Shown piece after piece: positions 56,106 to 64,000 of a DNA stretch of 64,000 nt (position 1 is the stretch's first letter; each line of letters starts with the position of its first letter). The notes below the pieces were generated by a model. The model saw nothing but the letters and a program-made list of their open reading frames with translations. It was not told where the DNA came from and did not search any database. Origin of the DNA: Ilyomonas sp965214235 (lineage in GTDB: Bacteria; Bacteroidota; Bacteroidia; Chitinophagales; Chitinophagaceae). Location of the stretch: positions 496,001-560,000 of the forward strand of contig CBDCBH010000003.1 of the NCBI GenBank assembly GCA_965214235.1, written 5' to 3'. The position numbers and the translations under genes are program-made.

Positions 56106-57515
56106 ATGCCGGAACGTCCATATACCTACTACGATTTCACGCTAAGTCTTTGCCCTGTTTGCTTGCGAAGAGTTGACGCCAAAATTGTTTTTGAAGAGAA
56201 TAAAGTGTTCATGCTGAAAAACTGTTCTGAACACGGCTTTCAAAAAGTATTAATTGCAACGGATGTTGAGTATTATAAAAACATCCGCAATTACAACAAG
56301 CCAAGCGAGATGCCGCTAAAATTCAATACACACACGCATTACGGCTGTCCTTACGATTGCGGTTTATGTGCCGATCACGAGCAGCATAGTTGCTTAACCG
56401 TTGTTGAAATAACAGACCGTTGTAACCTTACTTGCCCCACTTGTTATGCCATGAGTTCACCACATTATGGCAGGCACAGAACGGTAGAAGAAGTGGAAAG
56501 GATGCTGGACATTGTAGTAGCCAACGAAGGCAAGCCTGATGTGGTGCAAATTAGCGGTGGTGAGCCAACGGTACACCCCGATTTTTTTGAGATACTAAAC
56601 ATTGCAAAAACAAAACCCATCAGGCATTTGATGGTAAATACAAACGGCATCCGCATTGCAAAAGACAAAGCGTTTGCGGAGCGGCTTGCGTCGCATATGC
56701 CCGACTTCGAAATTTATTTGCAATGGGATTCTTTTAAGCCTGATGCGCTGAAAACTTTACGTGGACAAGACCTTACCGATGTTCGTAGTAAAGCCCTTGA
56801 ATATTTGAATGAATACAACCTTTCTACCACTTTGGTAGTAACGCTTCAAAAAGATGTGAATGATGATGAAATAGGAAAGATTATTGACTTTGCTTTGCAG
56901 CAACGATGCGTGCGTGGCGTTACTTTTCAGCCCACACAAATTGCAGGAAGATTAACGGAATTTAATCCTGCAACCGACCGCATTACGCTTACTGATATAC
57001 GTCAAAAAATTTTAGAACAAACAACCGTTTTTCAACCCAATGATTTGATTCCCGTGCCTTGCAACCCCGATGCTTTGGTGATGGGCTATGCTTTAAAATT
57101 GGGCGGGCAAGTGTTTCCGATGACGCGTTACATTAACCCCGCCGATTTGCTGAACAACAGTAAGAATACGATTATCTACGAACAGGACGAACAGCTTCAT
57201 GCACAGATGCTAAAAATATTTAGCACAGGCATTTCGGTGGATAGAGTAGAAAATAATTTTAAAGAGCTGCTGTGCTGTTTACCACAAATACACGCGCCGG
57301 GTTTAAGCTACAACAATTTGTTTCGCATCATCATTATGCGGTTTATTGATGCGTGGGATTTTGATGTGCGGGCAATCAAAAAAAGCTGTGTTCATATCGT
57401 TCACAAAGATGGTCGCATCATTCCTTTTGAAACCATGAATTTGTTTTACAGAGATGAAAAAGAAAACATAGTAAAAGGGTTGCAAAAAGAAAAAGTAGCC
57501 TTGCCTTTTTTATAA
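56106..57515 (+). CDS. Radical SAM protein of the MJ0619/tetraether-synthase-like group
   Basis: 469 residues. A rubredoxin-like knuckle is at the N-terminus (CPVC 16-19, Cys 40 in KNCSEHG). An auxiliary cluster site is at C81, C85, C88 and C96 (CPYDCGLC), then the radical SAM motif CNLTCPTC at 106-113 and QISGGEPTVHPDFF near 148-161. The C-terminal region has SCVHIVHKDGRIIPFE, where relatives normally show PFC. This pattern is that of Tes/GDGT-MAS and pterin methylase-like radical SAM enzymes, which act on C-H bonds of unactivated substrates, including lipid chains. The true substrate is unknown. It sits between an Lgt-like protein and a small membrane protein. Confidence 0.8.
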   Translation: MPERPYTYYDFTLSLCPVCLRRVDAKIVFEENKVFMLKNCSEHGFQKVLIATDVEYYKNIRNYNKPSEMPLKFNTHTHYGCPYDCGLCADHEQHSCLTVVEITDRCNLTCPTCYAMSSPHYGRHRTVEEVERMLDIVVANEGKPDVVQISGGEPTVHPDFFEILNIAKTKPIRHLMVNTNGIRIAKDKAFAERLASHMPDFEIYLQWDSFKPDALKTLRGQDLTDVRSKALEYLNEYNLSTTLVVTLQKDVNDDEIGKIIDFALQQRCVRGVTFQPTQIAGRLTEFNPATDRITLTDIRQKILEQTTVFQPNDLIPVPCNPDALVMGYALKLGGQVFPMTRYINPADLLNNSKNTIIYEQDEQLHAQMLKIFSTGISVDRVENNFKELLCCLPQIHAPGLSYNNLFRIIIMRFIDAWDFDVRAIKKSCVHIVHKDGRIIPFETMNLFYRDEKENIVKGLQKEKVALPFL

Positions 57516-57532
57516 AAAATTAAACTTTGACG

Positions 57533-57808
57533 ATGAAAATTGCTTACAAAATAATGCTTGCAAATCTTCTCATCGCTGTTGTCATTACAACTTTTAGTCT
57601 GATTGTCGGAGGCGGCATCATTCACAATGGCTCTGATACAGCAGTTGCTTTTGGTTTGGTTTGCCTGTGTATGGGGTTACTAAATTTTTTCGTTGGGTGT
57701 ATTTTAGCGTTGATTGGAAAAAGCAAGTGGCGGAACGGCATTTTTTTGAGCAGTGCAGTATTACTGTTATTAAGTGGTATATCGTGTGGTGGCGGAGCGA
57801 TGTTTTAA
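57533..57808 (+). CDS. Small membrane protein, unknown function
   Basis: 91 residues with three hydrophobic segments (MLANLLIAVVITTFSLIVGG, GLVCLCMGLLNFFVGCILAL, GIFLSSAVLLLLSGISCGGG). The ATG at 57533 follows the radical SAM stop by 17 bases, so it is surely in the same operon. Function unknown. Confidence 0.65.
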   Translation: MKIAYKIMLANLLIAVVITTFSLIVGGGIIHNGSDTAVAFGLVCLCMGLLNFFVGCILALIGKSKWRNGIFLSSAVLLLLSGISCGGGAMF

Positions 57809-57876
57809 TAAAATATCTTTTATGAAAAAACTTTTATTAGAAACAATCAGAAAACAATAATATTGCATTTCGAACT

Positions 57877-58476
57877 GTGAGAAAATTTTCTGCCATATTA
57901 CTTCTTCTCATTTTCCTGTTCAACCTTGTTGGTTACAGGTTTGTTTTTACTTATGTGCAGCAGAAATCTGATGTTCAGTTAGAATCTTCGCTCGATAATC
58001 ATCAATACAACGATGCCGATTTAGTTACCATCAAAGTGCCGCTTTCAATGCCGTATCAAACGGTGCAATCGAATTGGGAGCGTGTGAATGGCGAAGTAAC
58101 TTTCAATGGCAAGATTTATAAGTATGTAAAGCGCAAAATTGTGGACGGCGAAATGGTGTTGCAATGCTTGCCTGATGCCAACAAGATGCGCATTCAAAAT
58201 GCAAAAGTTGATTTTTTTAAAAATACAAACGACATTACTTCTGCCACAAAAAAAAGCGATAATAACAAAAGCAGTGTTTTTAAAAACCTGATGAGTGAAT
58301 ACGATCAACCTATCGCTGCTCATTCCCTTTCCCAGTTCATTCCTTCTTTTCAGAAAATAGCTCTAACTCAAACCGAAAGCTTACCCTCTTCTCCACGCAC
58401 ACCGCCTGTGCAACCGCCCGATGTGATATGTGCAAAAGTCAATGCCAGCAAGCATTTGCTATATGCAGAGATGTAA
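57877..58476 (+). CDS. Membrane-anchored hypothetical protein
   Basis: 199 residues with an N-terminal hydrophobic segment (FSAILLLLIFLFNLVGY, about 4-20) and a soluble rest, probably periplasmic. A beta-rich part (DLVTIKVPLSMPYQTVQSNW, GEVTFNGKIYKYVKRKIVDG) is followed by a disordered C-terminal stretch with SLPSSPRTPPVQPPDV. Starts at GTG 57877. It is 68 bases after the small membrane gene and may be the last gene of the cluster or a partner of the next operon. Confidence 0.65.
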   Translation: MRKFSAILLLLIFLFNLVGYRFVFTYVQQKSDVQLESSLDNHQYNDADLVTIKVPLSMPYQTVQSNWERVNGEVTFNGKIYKYVKRKIVDGEMVLQCLPDANKMRIQNAKVDFFKNTNDITSATKKSDNNKSSVFKNLMSEYDQPIAAHSLSQFIPSFQKIALTQTESLPSSPRTPPVQPPDVICAKVNASKHLLYAEM

Positions 58477-58919
58477 ATGTATATAACTGCATTATTACTA
58501 TTTACTTTGTTTGAACCATTACAAAAGAGGATTTTCTTCAACAACAATGAATTGTAAGTTGCATCAGAACTTTTAAAAGTTTGAAGTTTTACACAAGCAG
58601 ATTTCCCTTCGTGCAGCTTAGTTCATGTGAGGTTTTTGCAATAAAAGAAAACCAATTTTATACATTGATGAACAATGGTTATCAGGGCAGTTAGCATCAG
58701 AGCTTTTTAAAGTTTGAAGTTTTACACAAGCAGATTTACTTCGTGCGCTTTCCTATAATTTTTCTCATCAATTGATAATATAAAATGCCGTTTGTATTCT
58801 TTCCGTACATCAACCAAAATTAAAAAACAGTAGTAATAATGCAGTTTGTATTAAAATATAATATTCATAACATCTTTATTCAAAATCAACCCGGGTGTAA
58901 TTTTAGATTTGTGTGATAT
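58477..58919. other. Intergenic region with a direct repeat
   Basis: 443 bases. It contains a direct repeat of about 55 bases, 58561-58616 and 58694-58748 (offset 133), beginning GCATCAGA and containing TTTGAAGTTTTACACAAGC in both copies. TAGATTTG at 58904-58911 is a -7-like box only eight bases before the next start codon. Confidence 0.6.
58561..58748. repeat. Direct repeat pair, offset 133 bases
   Basis: Copy 1 at 58561-58616 and copy 2 at 58694-58748 share GCATCAGA, AGTTTGAAGTTTTACACAAG and CAGATTT, with few mismatches and one short length difference near the end. No coding frame covers them. Confidence 0.7.
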
Positions 58920-60290
58920 ATGAAAAATAGTTTCTTTTTTCTTTTGGTTATTCTTCTTTTTGGTGCCTGTAAAAACAGTGGTGACTACAAAAAAGTAATG
59001 CACAATCCTTTGTTGTATTCGCAAACGGTTCATGAACTGAACAACATTGTAATGGGCAACAATTTTACGCCCGTTGTTGCTTCGCGAAATTATACTTACG
59101 CAAACATCGCCGCTTACGAAGTAATTGCAGCTGGCGATAGCAAACGTTACAATTCGCTTGCGGGTCAGTTGCGTGGATTGAAAGACGTGCCCGAGCCCGC
59201 TGCAAACAACAAACTTGATTTTCCTTTTGCCGCCTTATTAGCTTATTGCAAAGTGGGCAATGCCGTTACTTTCCCTGAAGGAAGCATGGATGAATATGTT
59301 GCCAATTTAAAAAAGAAAGCCATAGATGCCGGTATGCCTTCGGATGTGTTTAATGCCAGCGTTGCTTTTGGCGATACCGTTGCGAGCGCCGTTTTAAAAT
59401 GGGCGAAAAACGATAACTATCTGCAAACGCGCAGTGCCTCTAAATTTACAGTTACGCAGGAAGAAGGCAGATGGGTGCCAACGCCGCCGATGTATGCGCA
59501 AGCCGTTGAGCCGCACTGGAGCGAAATTCGTACTATGGTGATGGATAGCGCCGCACAATTCCGCGTACCGCCGCCTTTGCCATTTAATGTAAAAGATAAA
59601 AACAGCGATTACTACAAACAAGTGATGCTGATAAAAAATGCAGTGGATAGTTTGACGGATGAGCAACAGCAAATTGCAAATTTTTGGGATGACAATCCAT
59701 TTAAATTGAATGTGAACGGACATGTGATGTTTGGTACAAAAAAGTTTTCGCCAACCGGGCATTGGATGAGCATTGTGGGCATTGCTTCACAAAAAGCGAA
59801 AGCCGGTTTTGCCGAAACGGTGTACGCTTATACCAAAACATCCATCGCCATGTTTGAAGCGTTTATCGAGTGCTGGGATGCGAAATATTATTACAATACC
59901 ATCCGTCCGGAAAGCGTCATCAATAAATATTTCGATCCTAACTGGCGACCTTTTTTACAAACACCCGCCTTTCCTGAATATACCTGCGGGCATTCAACCA
60001 TCTCCTCTGCGGCAGCCGAAGCCTTAACAAGCGTTTATGGAGATAATTTCAAATACAAAGACACAACGGAATTAGAGTTTGGAATTGACAGCCGCTCGTT
60101 TCCATCTTTTCGGGCAGCAGCCATTGAAAACAACTGGGCGCGCTTTTATGGCGGTCTTCACTTTCATTATTCCTGTATTACGGCTACCCAATACGGTAGA
60201 AAAGTTGGCGATTTTGTTTCTAACAGTTTGCACATGAAAAAGGGCGAACCGAAACTGGAACCTGCCACAGATACCACGCATTATTATTAA
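58920..60290 (+). CDS. Lipoprotein of the vanadium haloperoxidase/PAP2 fold
   Basis: A 456-residue protein with lipobox FGACKNS (Cys near 17). The C-terminal half has the vanadium/phosphate pocket: KYYYNTIRPE near 322, FPEYTCGHSTISS near 352-364 (Ser/His loop) and WARFYGGLHFHYS near 406-418 with the vanadate-binding His. The Asp normally after the last His is not where expected (HFHYSCIT). It may be a haloperoxidase or a phosphatase; the fold alone does not decide. It is followed by an outer-membrane barrel gene (33 bases) and a TonB receptor gene. Confidence 0.82.
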   Translation: MKNSFFFLLVILLFGACKNSGDYKKVMHNPLLYSQTVHELNNIVMGNNFTPVVASRNYTYANIAAYEVIAAGDSKRYNSLAGQLRGLKDVPEPAANNKLDFPFAALLAYCKVGNAVTFPEGSMDEYVANLKKKAIDAGMPSDVFNASVAFGDTVASAVLKWAKNDNYLQTRSASKFTVTQEEGRWVPTPPMYAQAVEPHWSEIRTMVMDSAAQFRVPPPLPFNVKDKNSDYYKQVMLIKNAVDSLTDEQQQIANFWDDNPFKLNVNGHVMFGTKKFSPTGHWMSIVGIASQKAKAGFAETVYAYTKTSIAMFEAFIECWDAKYYYNTIRPESVINKYFDPNWRPFLQTPAFPEYTCGHSTISSAAAEALTSVYGDNFKYKDTTELEFGIDSRSFPSFRAAAIENNWARFYGGLHFHYSCITATQYGRKVGDFVSNSLHMKKGEPKLEPATDTTHYY

Positions 60291-60323
60291 TCATTTAAAA
60301 AATCATTGATAAAATCTCTTTTT

Positions 60324-61445
60324 ATGAAATCACTTTTTATATCGCTCCTTATTTTTTCTATCTTATGTTTCTATCATCCTTCTTTACAGGCACAAGGTTG
60401 TGTAGCCATCCGCAGTACCGGCAATGTGTGCATGATGTCGCATCCTGACAGCAGTACAGGCAGTGCAGAAAAATGGGTTCTCTCAACCAACTTTCGCTAC
60501 TTTAAATCGTTCCGTCATTTTAGTGGCACAACCGAAAACAAAGCCCGGTTGCAGCAAGGCACCGAAGTCATCAATCATTCCGGCACCATGGATATTAATG
60601 TAACCCGCATTCTCAACAATCGCTGGTCTGTAATGGTTGATATGCCTATTCTTGCCAACTCGCGTTCCTCATTGTACGAGCATGGTTTGATTAATGGCGT
60701 GAACAATTATAATCAGCGTCATACCATGCACGCGTTTGGTATTGGTGATATGCGCATTGCCGCTTATTATTGGCTGCTCGATCCTGTTAAAAATACACGT
60801 GGAAATATTCAGGTTGGCTTGGGTATCAAGCTGCCTACCGGTCAGGATGATTATGAAGATTACTGGTACAATGTGGGTCCTGGCGGCACCAAAGAATTGC
60901 GCCCTGTTGACCAGAGCATCCAGCTTGGCGATGGCGGCACTGGCTTTACGGCAGAAGTAAACACTTTTTACAACATTGCAAATCGTTTTGGCGTATATGG
61001 CAATGCTTATTATTTAAGCAATCCGCGTGAGCAAAACGGTGTACGCACTTATCGCGAAACGCTATCACCCACATTGGCTAATGAAGCCATTATGAGCGTA
61101 CCCGACCAATATATGGCGCGCGCCGGTTTCAGCTATGCTTTCGGCGGTAAAGTACAAGGCTTGTCAGCCGCAGCAGGTGTGCGTTTGGAAGGTATTCCGG
61201 TGCATGATATTATTGGCGGCAGCGGCGATTTTCGGCGTCCAGGTTATATTTGGAGCGTAGAGCCAACCCTTAATTATTCAACCAAAAAATTCAGTGCTTT
61301 TGCCAGCGTGCCGGTAGCTTTTGTACGAAACAGAACACAAAGTGTTACCGATAAAGAAAACTCCATTACTTATGGCAAGCACATTCAGGGCGATGCCGCT
61401 TTTGCTGATTATGTAATTAATGCGGGTGTAGCTTTCAAGTTTTAG
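60324..61445 (+). CDS. Outer membrane beta-barrel protein
   Basis: A 373-residue exported protein (signal peptide ending LQAQG). The body consists of alternating strands with GLGIKLPTGQDDYEDYW near 178, resembling outer-membrane proteins of the phenol meta-pathway/transporter group (about 12 strands). A CVAIRSTGNVCMM cysteine pair lies just after the signal. The start at 60324 (MKSLFISLL) was chosen over 60306. It probably transports a hydrophobic or small solute; it is cotranscribed with the vanadium-fold lipoprotein. Confidence 0.7.
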   Translation: MKSLFISLLIFSILCFYHPSLQAQGCVAIRSTGNVCMMSHPDSSTGSAEKWVLSTNFRYFKSFRHFSGTTENKARLQQGTEVINHSGTMDINVTRILNNRWSVMVDMPILANSRSSLYEHGLINGVNNYNQRHTMHAFGIGDMRIAAYYWLLDPVKNTRGNIQVGLGIKLPTGQDDYEDYWYNVGPGGTKELRPVDQSIQLGDGGTGFTAEVNTFYNIANRFGVYGNAYYLSNPREQNGVRTYRETLSPTLANEAIMSVPDQYMARAGFSYAFGGKVQGLSAAAGVRLEGIPVHDIIGGSGDFRRPGYIWSVEPTLNYSTKKFSAFASVPVAFVRNRTQSVTDKENSITYGKHIQGDAAFADYVINAGVAFKF

Positions 61446-61652
61446 CGACAGATTTCTAATAATGAATTTTATAGTATTTATTGATTTATTATAACAATAA
61501 AAATGCGCAAAAACAAACCTTGAAAAGCAATCATTACATGATTGAAATAATGATAAAAGCAAAGCCAAAATTTGATTGCCGATATAGCTTAGGCAGCCTG
61601 TTCTGTACTGCCAGCTTGTTTTTAGTAAAGTGTTGAATTGAAAAGATACAGA
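61446..61652 (+). promoter_or_regulatory. Leader of the TonB receptor gene with inverted repeat
   Basis: About 200 bases. A perfect inverted repeat CAATCAT (61528-61534)-TAC-ATGATTG (61538-61544) followed by AAATAATGATAA could be a regulator site; a loose likeness to Fur boxes is noted but not convincing. Confidence 0.35.
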
Positions 61653-63845
61653 ATGAAAAAAGGAAATTTTATTTTGAGCTTTGTTGCCTTATTATTCTGC
61701 AATCATTTATTTGCCCAGAAAGATTCAGGCACAATTCACCTGTTAGATAGCATTACCGTAAACAGTTATTTAAAGAATGAATTAAAACAATCGTTGCCTG
61801 ATGTTTACGGAACATTTATTTATGCGGGAAAGAAAACCGATTTGCTGAAGATAGATGCTGCAAAAGGAAACATGGCGCAAAACATGGGCAGGCTTCAGTT
61901 TGCACAAGTGCCCGGTTTAAATATGTGGCAAATGGATGGTGCGGGAACGCAATTGAACATGGGTACGCGCGGTACGGATGCGCACCGTGATATTGAAATG
62001 AACATGCGCCAAAATGGCTACATGACAAACAGCGATGCGTTTGGTTATCCCGAAAATCATTACACGCCTCCTATGGAGGCAATACAGCAGGTTCAATATG
62101 TGCGCGGCGCGGCTGCTTTGCAGTTCGGGCCACAGTTTGGCGGTATGATGAACTATGTGATGAAAACAGGAGACACCACAAAACCGGTAGCTATCGAAAG
62201 CGAGCAAACGGTTGGCTCAAACGGTTTTTTTAATTCTTACAATGCAGTGGGCGGAATGGTTGGTAAACTTCAATACTATACCTACTACGACAATAAAAAT
62301 GGCAATGGCTGGCGCGACGATTCGCGGTTTAATTATCATGCTTATTTTGCGGACGCAACGTATCATTTTACGGCAAAAACAAACCTTTCTTTTCAATTTT
62401 CACGCATGGATTATGTGCAGCAGATTGGAGGCGGTTTAACCGATGCTCAGTTTGCCGCCAACCCTAAACAAGCTGAGCGTACACGAAATTATTTTGGCCC
62501 TGAGATCAACCTCGCTGCTCTTGTTTTTAATTCGCAACTGGGCAGCCACACCACCTTAAACATCACTTCACTTTTTTTGTTTGGCCAACGAAATAGCGTA
62601 CAATTTTTAAACTCAGGGTTGATTGCCGATACCATCAATACAACCATTAATAATTACAATCCGCGGCAGGTTGACAGAGATTATTACAAGGGTTTTACTA
62701 CCGAAGGGCGAATCAAACAGGATTATCATTTGGGTAACCAAACCAGCATCTTATCGGCAGGCGTCCGGTATTTTACCGAACTCACGCAACGCAAACAAAA
62801 AGGGTTGGGAACATCGGGCAGCGATTACGATTTATCGCTTACCAAACCGTATGGCATCAACCTTAGCTTCACCACAAATAACTATGCAGTGTTTGCCGAA
62901 AACCTCTTTCAAATCACCAATAAACTTTCTCTCACACCCGGCGCACGTTATGAAGTGATTAATACCAAAATGACTGGCGTTATTAACAATGCAAGTTCAC
63001 CTGTGAATTATACGGGTAACAGAACATTCCCGCTTTTTGGTGCGGGCTTACAATACAATGTAACCAAAGGAAGCCAGTTGTATGGAAATATTTCGCAGGA
63101 ATACCGCCCTTATTTGTATGCCAATGTAACGCCTGCCGACAGGCTTGATGTAGTTGATCCAAACCTGAAAGATGTAAAAGGGTATGATGCCGATTTGGGT
63201 TATCGCGGCAATTATAAAAATATACTGAGTTGGGATGTAAACGGATTTTATGTTTTTTATGGAAACCGCATTGGCTTAACCACATTTACAGGGGTCGACA
63301 GCAGTAAGCATTTGTACACTACCAATGTAGGCGATGCTGTTGCAAAAGGTGCAGAAAGCTATGTTGAAGTATCGCTTTTAAAACTGAGTAATTTGGTTTC
63401 AGGAGGCAATGATCTCCGCATTTTCAACTCATTGTCATACACGCACGCACGCTATCAAAAAGCTGCTATAAACAAAAGCGGTGTCAATACAAGCATAGAA
63501 GGAAATTATGTTGAAAACACACCTGAATGGATTGAAAAAAGCGGCGTTATTTTCAAGCATAAAACCGCAACTTTTCGTGTTCAGTACAGTTATGTTAGCA
63601 AGCAATACAACGATGCGTTGAACACTGTGTTTAGCGCCGATGGCGTAACCGGCATCATACCTGCCTATCATGTTTGGGATGCCACTTTTAACTGGCAATT
63701 TTTTCGCTTTTACCAGTTGAGTGCAGGAATTAATAATTTCACAAATGAGCATTACTTCAATCGCAGAATTACTATGTATCCGGGACCAGGTATTTTGCCT
63801 GCTGATGGCAGAACATTTTATGTTTCGTTTGGTGTAAAGCTATAA
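61653..63845 (+). CDS. TonB-dependent outer membrane receptor (FecA-like)
   Basis: A 730-residue receptor with a signal peptide (to about 22, LFAQ), a plug domain at about 30-170 (TDLLKIDAAKGNMAQNMGRL, then MEAIQQVQYVRGAAALQFG and GGMMNYVMKTG) and a 22-strand barrel ending in FYVSFGVKL. The plug resembles Fe(III)-dicitrate (FecA) receptors, so a ferric or other chelated substrate is likely. There is no CarboxypepD_reg domain, unlike SusC. The start ATG 61653 was chosen over TTG 61638 because the signal peptide begins there. It closes the operon of the vanadium-fold lipoprotein and the barrel protein. Confidence 0.9.
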   Translation: MKKGNFILSFVALLFCNHLFAQKDSGTIHLLDSITVNSYLKNELKQSLPDVYGTFIYAGKKTDLLKIDAAKGNMAQNMGRLQFAQVPGLNMWQMDGAGTQLNMGTRGTDAHRDIEMNMRQNGYMTNSDAFGYPENHYTPPMEAIQQVQYVRGAAALQFGPQFGGMMNYVMKTGDTTKPVAIESEQTVGSNGFFNSYNAVGGMVGKLQYYTYYDNKNGNGWRDDSRFNYHAYFADATYHFTAKTNLSFQFSRMDYVQQIGGGLTDAQFAANPKQAERTRNYFGPEINLAALVFNSQLGSHTTLNITSLFLFGQRNSVQFLNSGLIADTINTTINNYNPRQVDRDYYKGFTTEGRIKQDYHLGNQTSILSAGVRYFTELTQRKQKGLGTSGSDYDLSLTKPYGINLSFTTNNYAVFAENLFQITNKLSLTPGARYEVINTKMTGVINNASSPVNYTGNRTFPLFGAGLQYNVTKGSQLYGNISQEYRPYLYANVTPADRLDVVDPNLKDVKGYDADLGYRGNYKNILSWDVNGFYVFYGNRIGLTTFTGVDSSKHLYTTNVGDAVAKGAESYVEVSLLKLSNLVSGGNDLRIFNSLSYTHARYQKAAINKSGVNTSIEGNYVENTPEWIEKSGVIFKHKTATFRVQYSYVSKQYNDALNTVFSADGVTGIIPAYHVWDATFNWQFFRFYQLSAGINNFTNEHYFNRRITMYPGPGILPADGRTFYVSFGVKL

Positions 63846-63872
63846 ATGCAAAAACGGTTTATTGTTTTGCAT
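63846..63872. terminator. Possible terminator between convergent ends
   Basis: Perfect 8-bp arms ATGCAAAA (63846-63853) and TTTTGCAT (63865-63872) directly after the receptor stop; the hairpin overlaps the end of the convergent partial gene. There is no clear T run. Confidence 0.4.
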
Positions 63873-64000
63873 GCAGCTTCAACTGGCTGCCTTCGGTGGT
63901 AAGATTATTATCAACCATGCGATTATTGTATTGTTGAATAAAAGCCTTGATTTTTGTGGTTAATAAAAGGGTTATATCGGGCAGTTGAGAGAGCAAATTG
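63859..64000 (-). CDS. Partial gene at the right edge (C-terminus)
   Basis: The last 46 residues of a minus-strand gene that continues beyond the window; the readable frame begins at 63999 and ends with TAA at 63861-63859. It contains LLSQLPDITLLLTTKIKAF and ends SQLKLHAKQ. It is too short to identify. Confidence 0.6.
   Translation of the reverse strand, partial: NLLSQLPDITLLLTTKIKAFIQQYNNRMVDNNLTTEGSQLKLHAKQ

Noticed and set aside
61528..61562. Fur-box-like sequence before the FecA-like receptor gene
   Set aside because: Only a 7-bp palindrome is clear; the match to the 19-base Fur consensus is too poor to claim.

Overview
The window looks like chromosomal DNA of a Bacteroidota bacterium, most likely a member of the Chitinophagaceae (family level is inference). 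Reasons: a SusC/SusD pair, a giant PKD protein with a type IX secretion (type B) C-terminal domain, DUF4294 and DUF4954 proteins, futalosine-type menaquinone synthesis (MqnE), bacillithiol synthesis (BshB1), few Shine-Dalgarno sites, and repeated TAnnTTTG promoter boxes (the Bacteroidota -7 element) just upstream of start codons. No phage, CRISPR array or rRNA was seen.

Layout. 1-12 kb is housekeeping: rpsO-pnp, a DUF4954 beta-helix protein, a NIPSNAP protein, uvrA, an ECF sigma factor and a glutamine-rich secreted protein. 12-17.9 kb holds minus-strand genes (glutamine amidotransferase, a two-gene membrane pair, M42 aminopeptidase, UbiA-like protein, lipoprotein), a LuxE-like acyl-adenylate enzyme and tRNA-Leu(CAG). 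18.5-23 kb is a SusC/SusD uptake pair. 23.4-31.6 kb has a MscS channel, NhaA, DUF4294, BshB1, a front-end fatty-acid desaturase and an Omp85-like barrel. 31.9-39 kb has mqnE, a GH15 glucosidase, a MarR-controlled efflux operon with a clear operator, and an FMN reductase whose 3' end was tandemly duplicated. 39-49.5 kb has the 1644-residue PKD adhesin, two small proteins, a SurA-like chaperone and a periplasmic GH65 hydrolase.

49.5-54.5 kb is the accessory part. It holds a PAP2 phosphatase/phosphoethanolamine transferase pair (LpxE/EptA type), a RAYT transposase surrounded by REP palindromes, an orphan gene bracketed by two exact inverted REP copies, and a 37-codon remnant of a second GH65 gene. 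The stretch therefore lies between a GH65 gene and the tail of a lost paralogue.

55-58.5 kb is a small lipid-related cluster: a degenerate Lgt-like membrane protein, a radical SAM protein resembling the MJ0619/tetraether-synthase group, and two small membrane or anchored proteins. I consider it the best candidate for undescribed chemistry. 58.9-63.8 kb is a lipoprotein of the vanadium haloperoxidase fold, an outer-membrane barrel and a FecA-like TonB receptor. A truncated minus-strand gene runs off the right edge.
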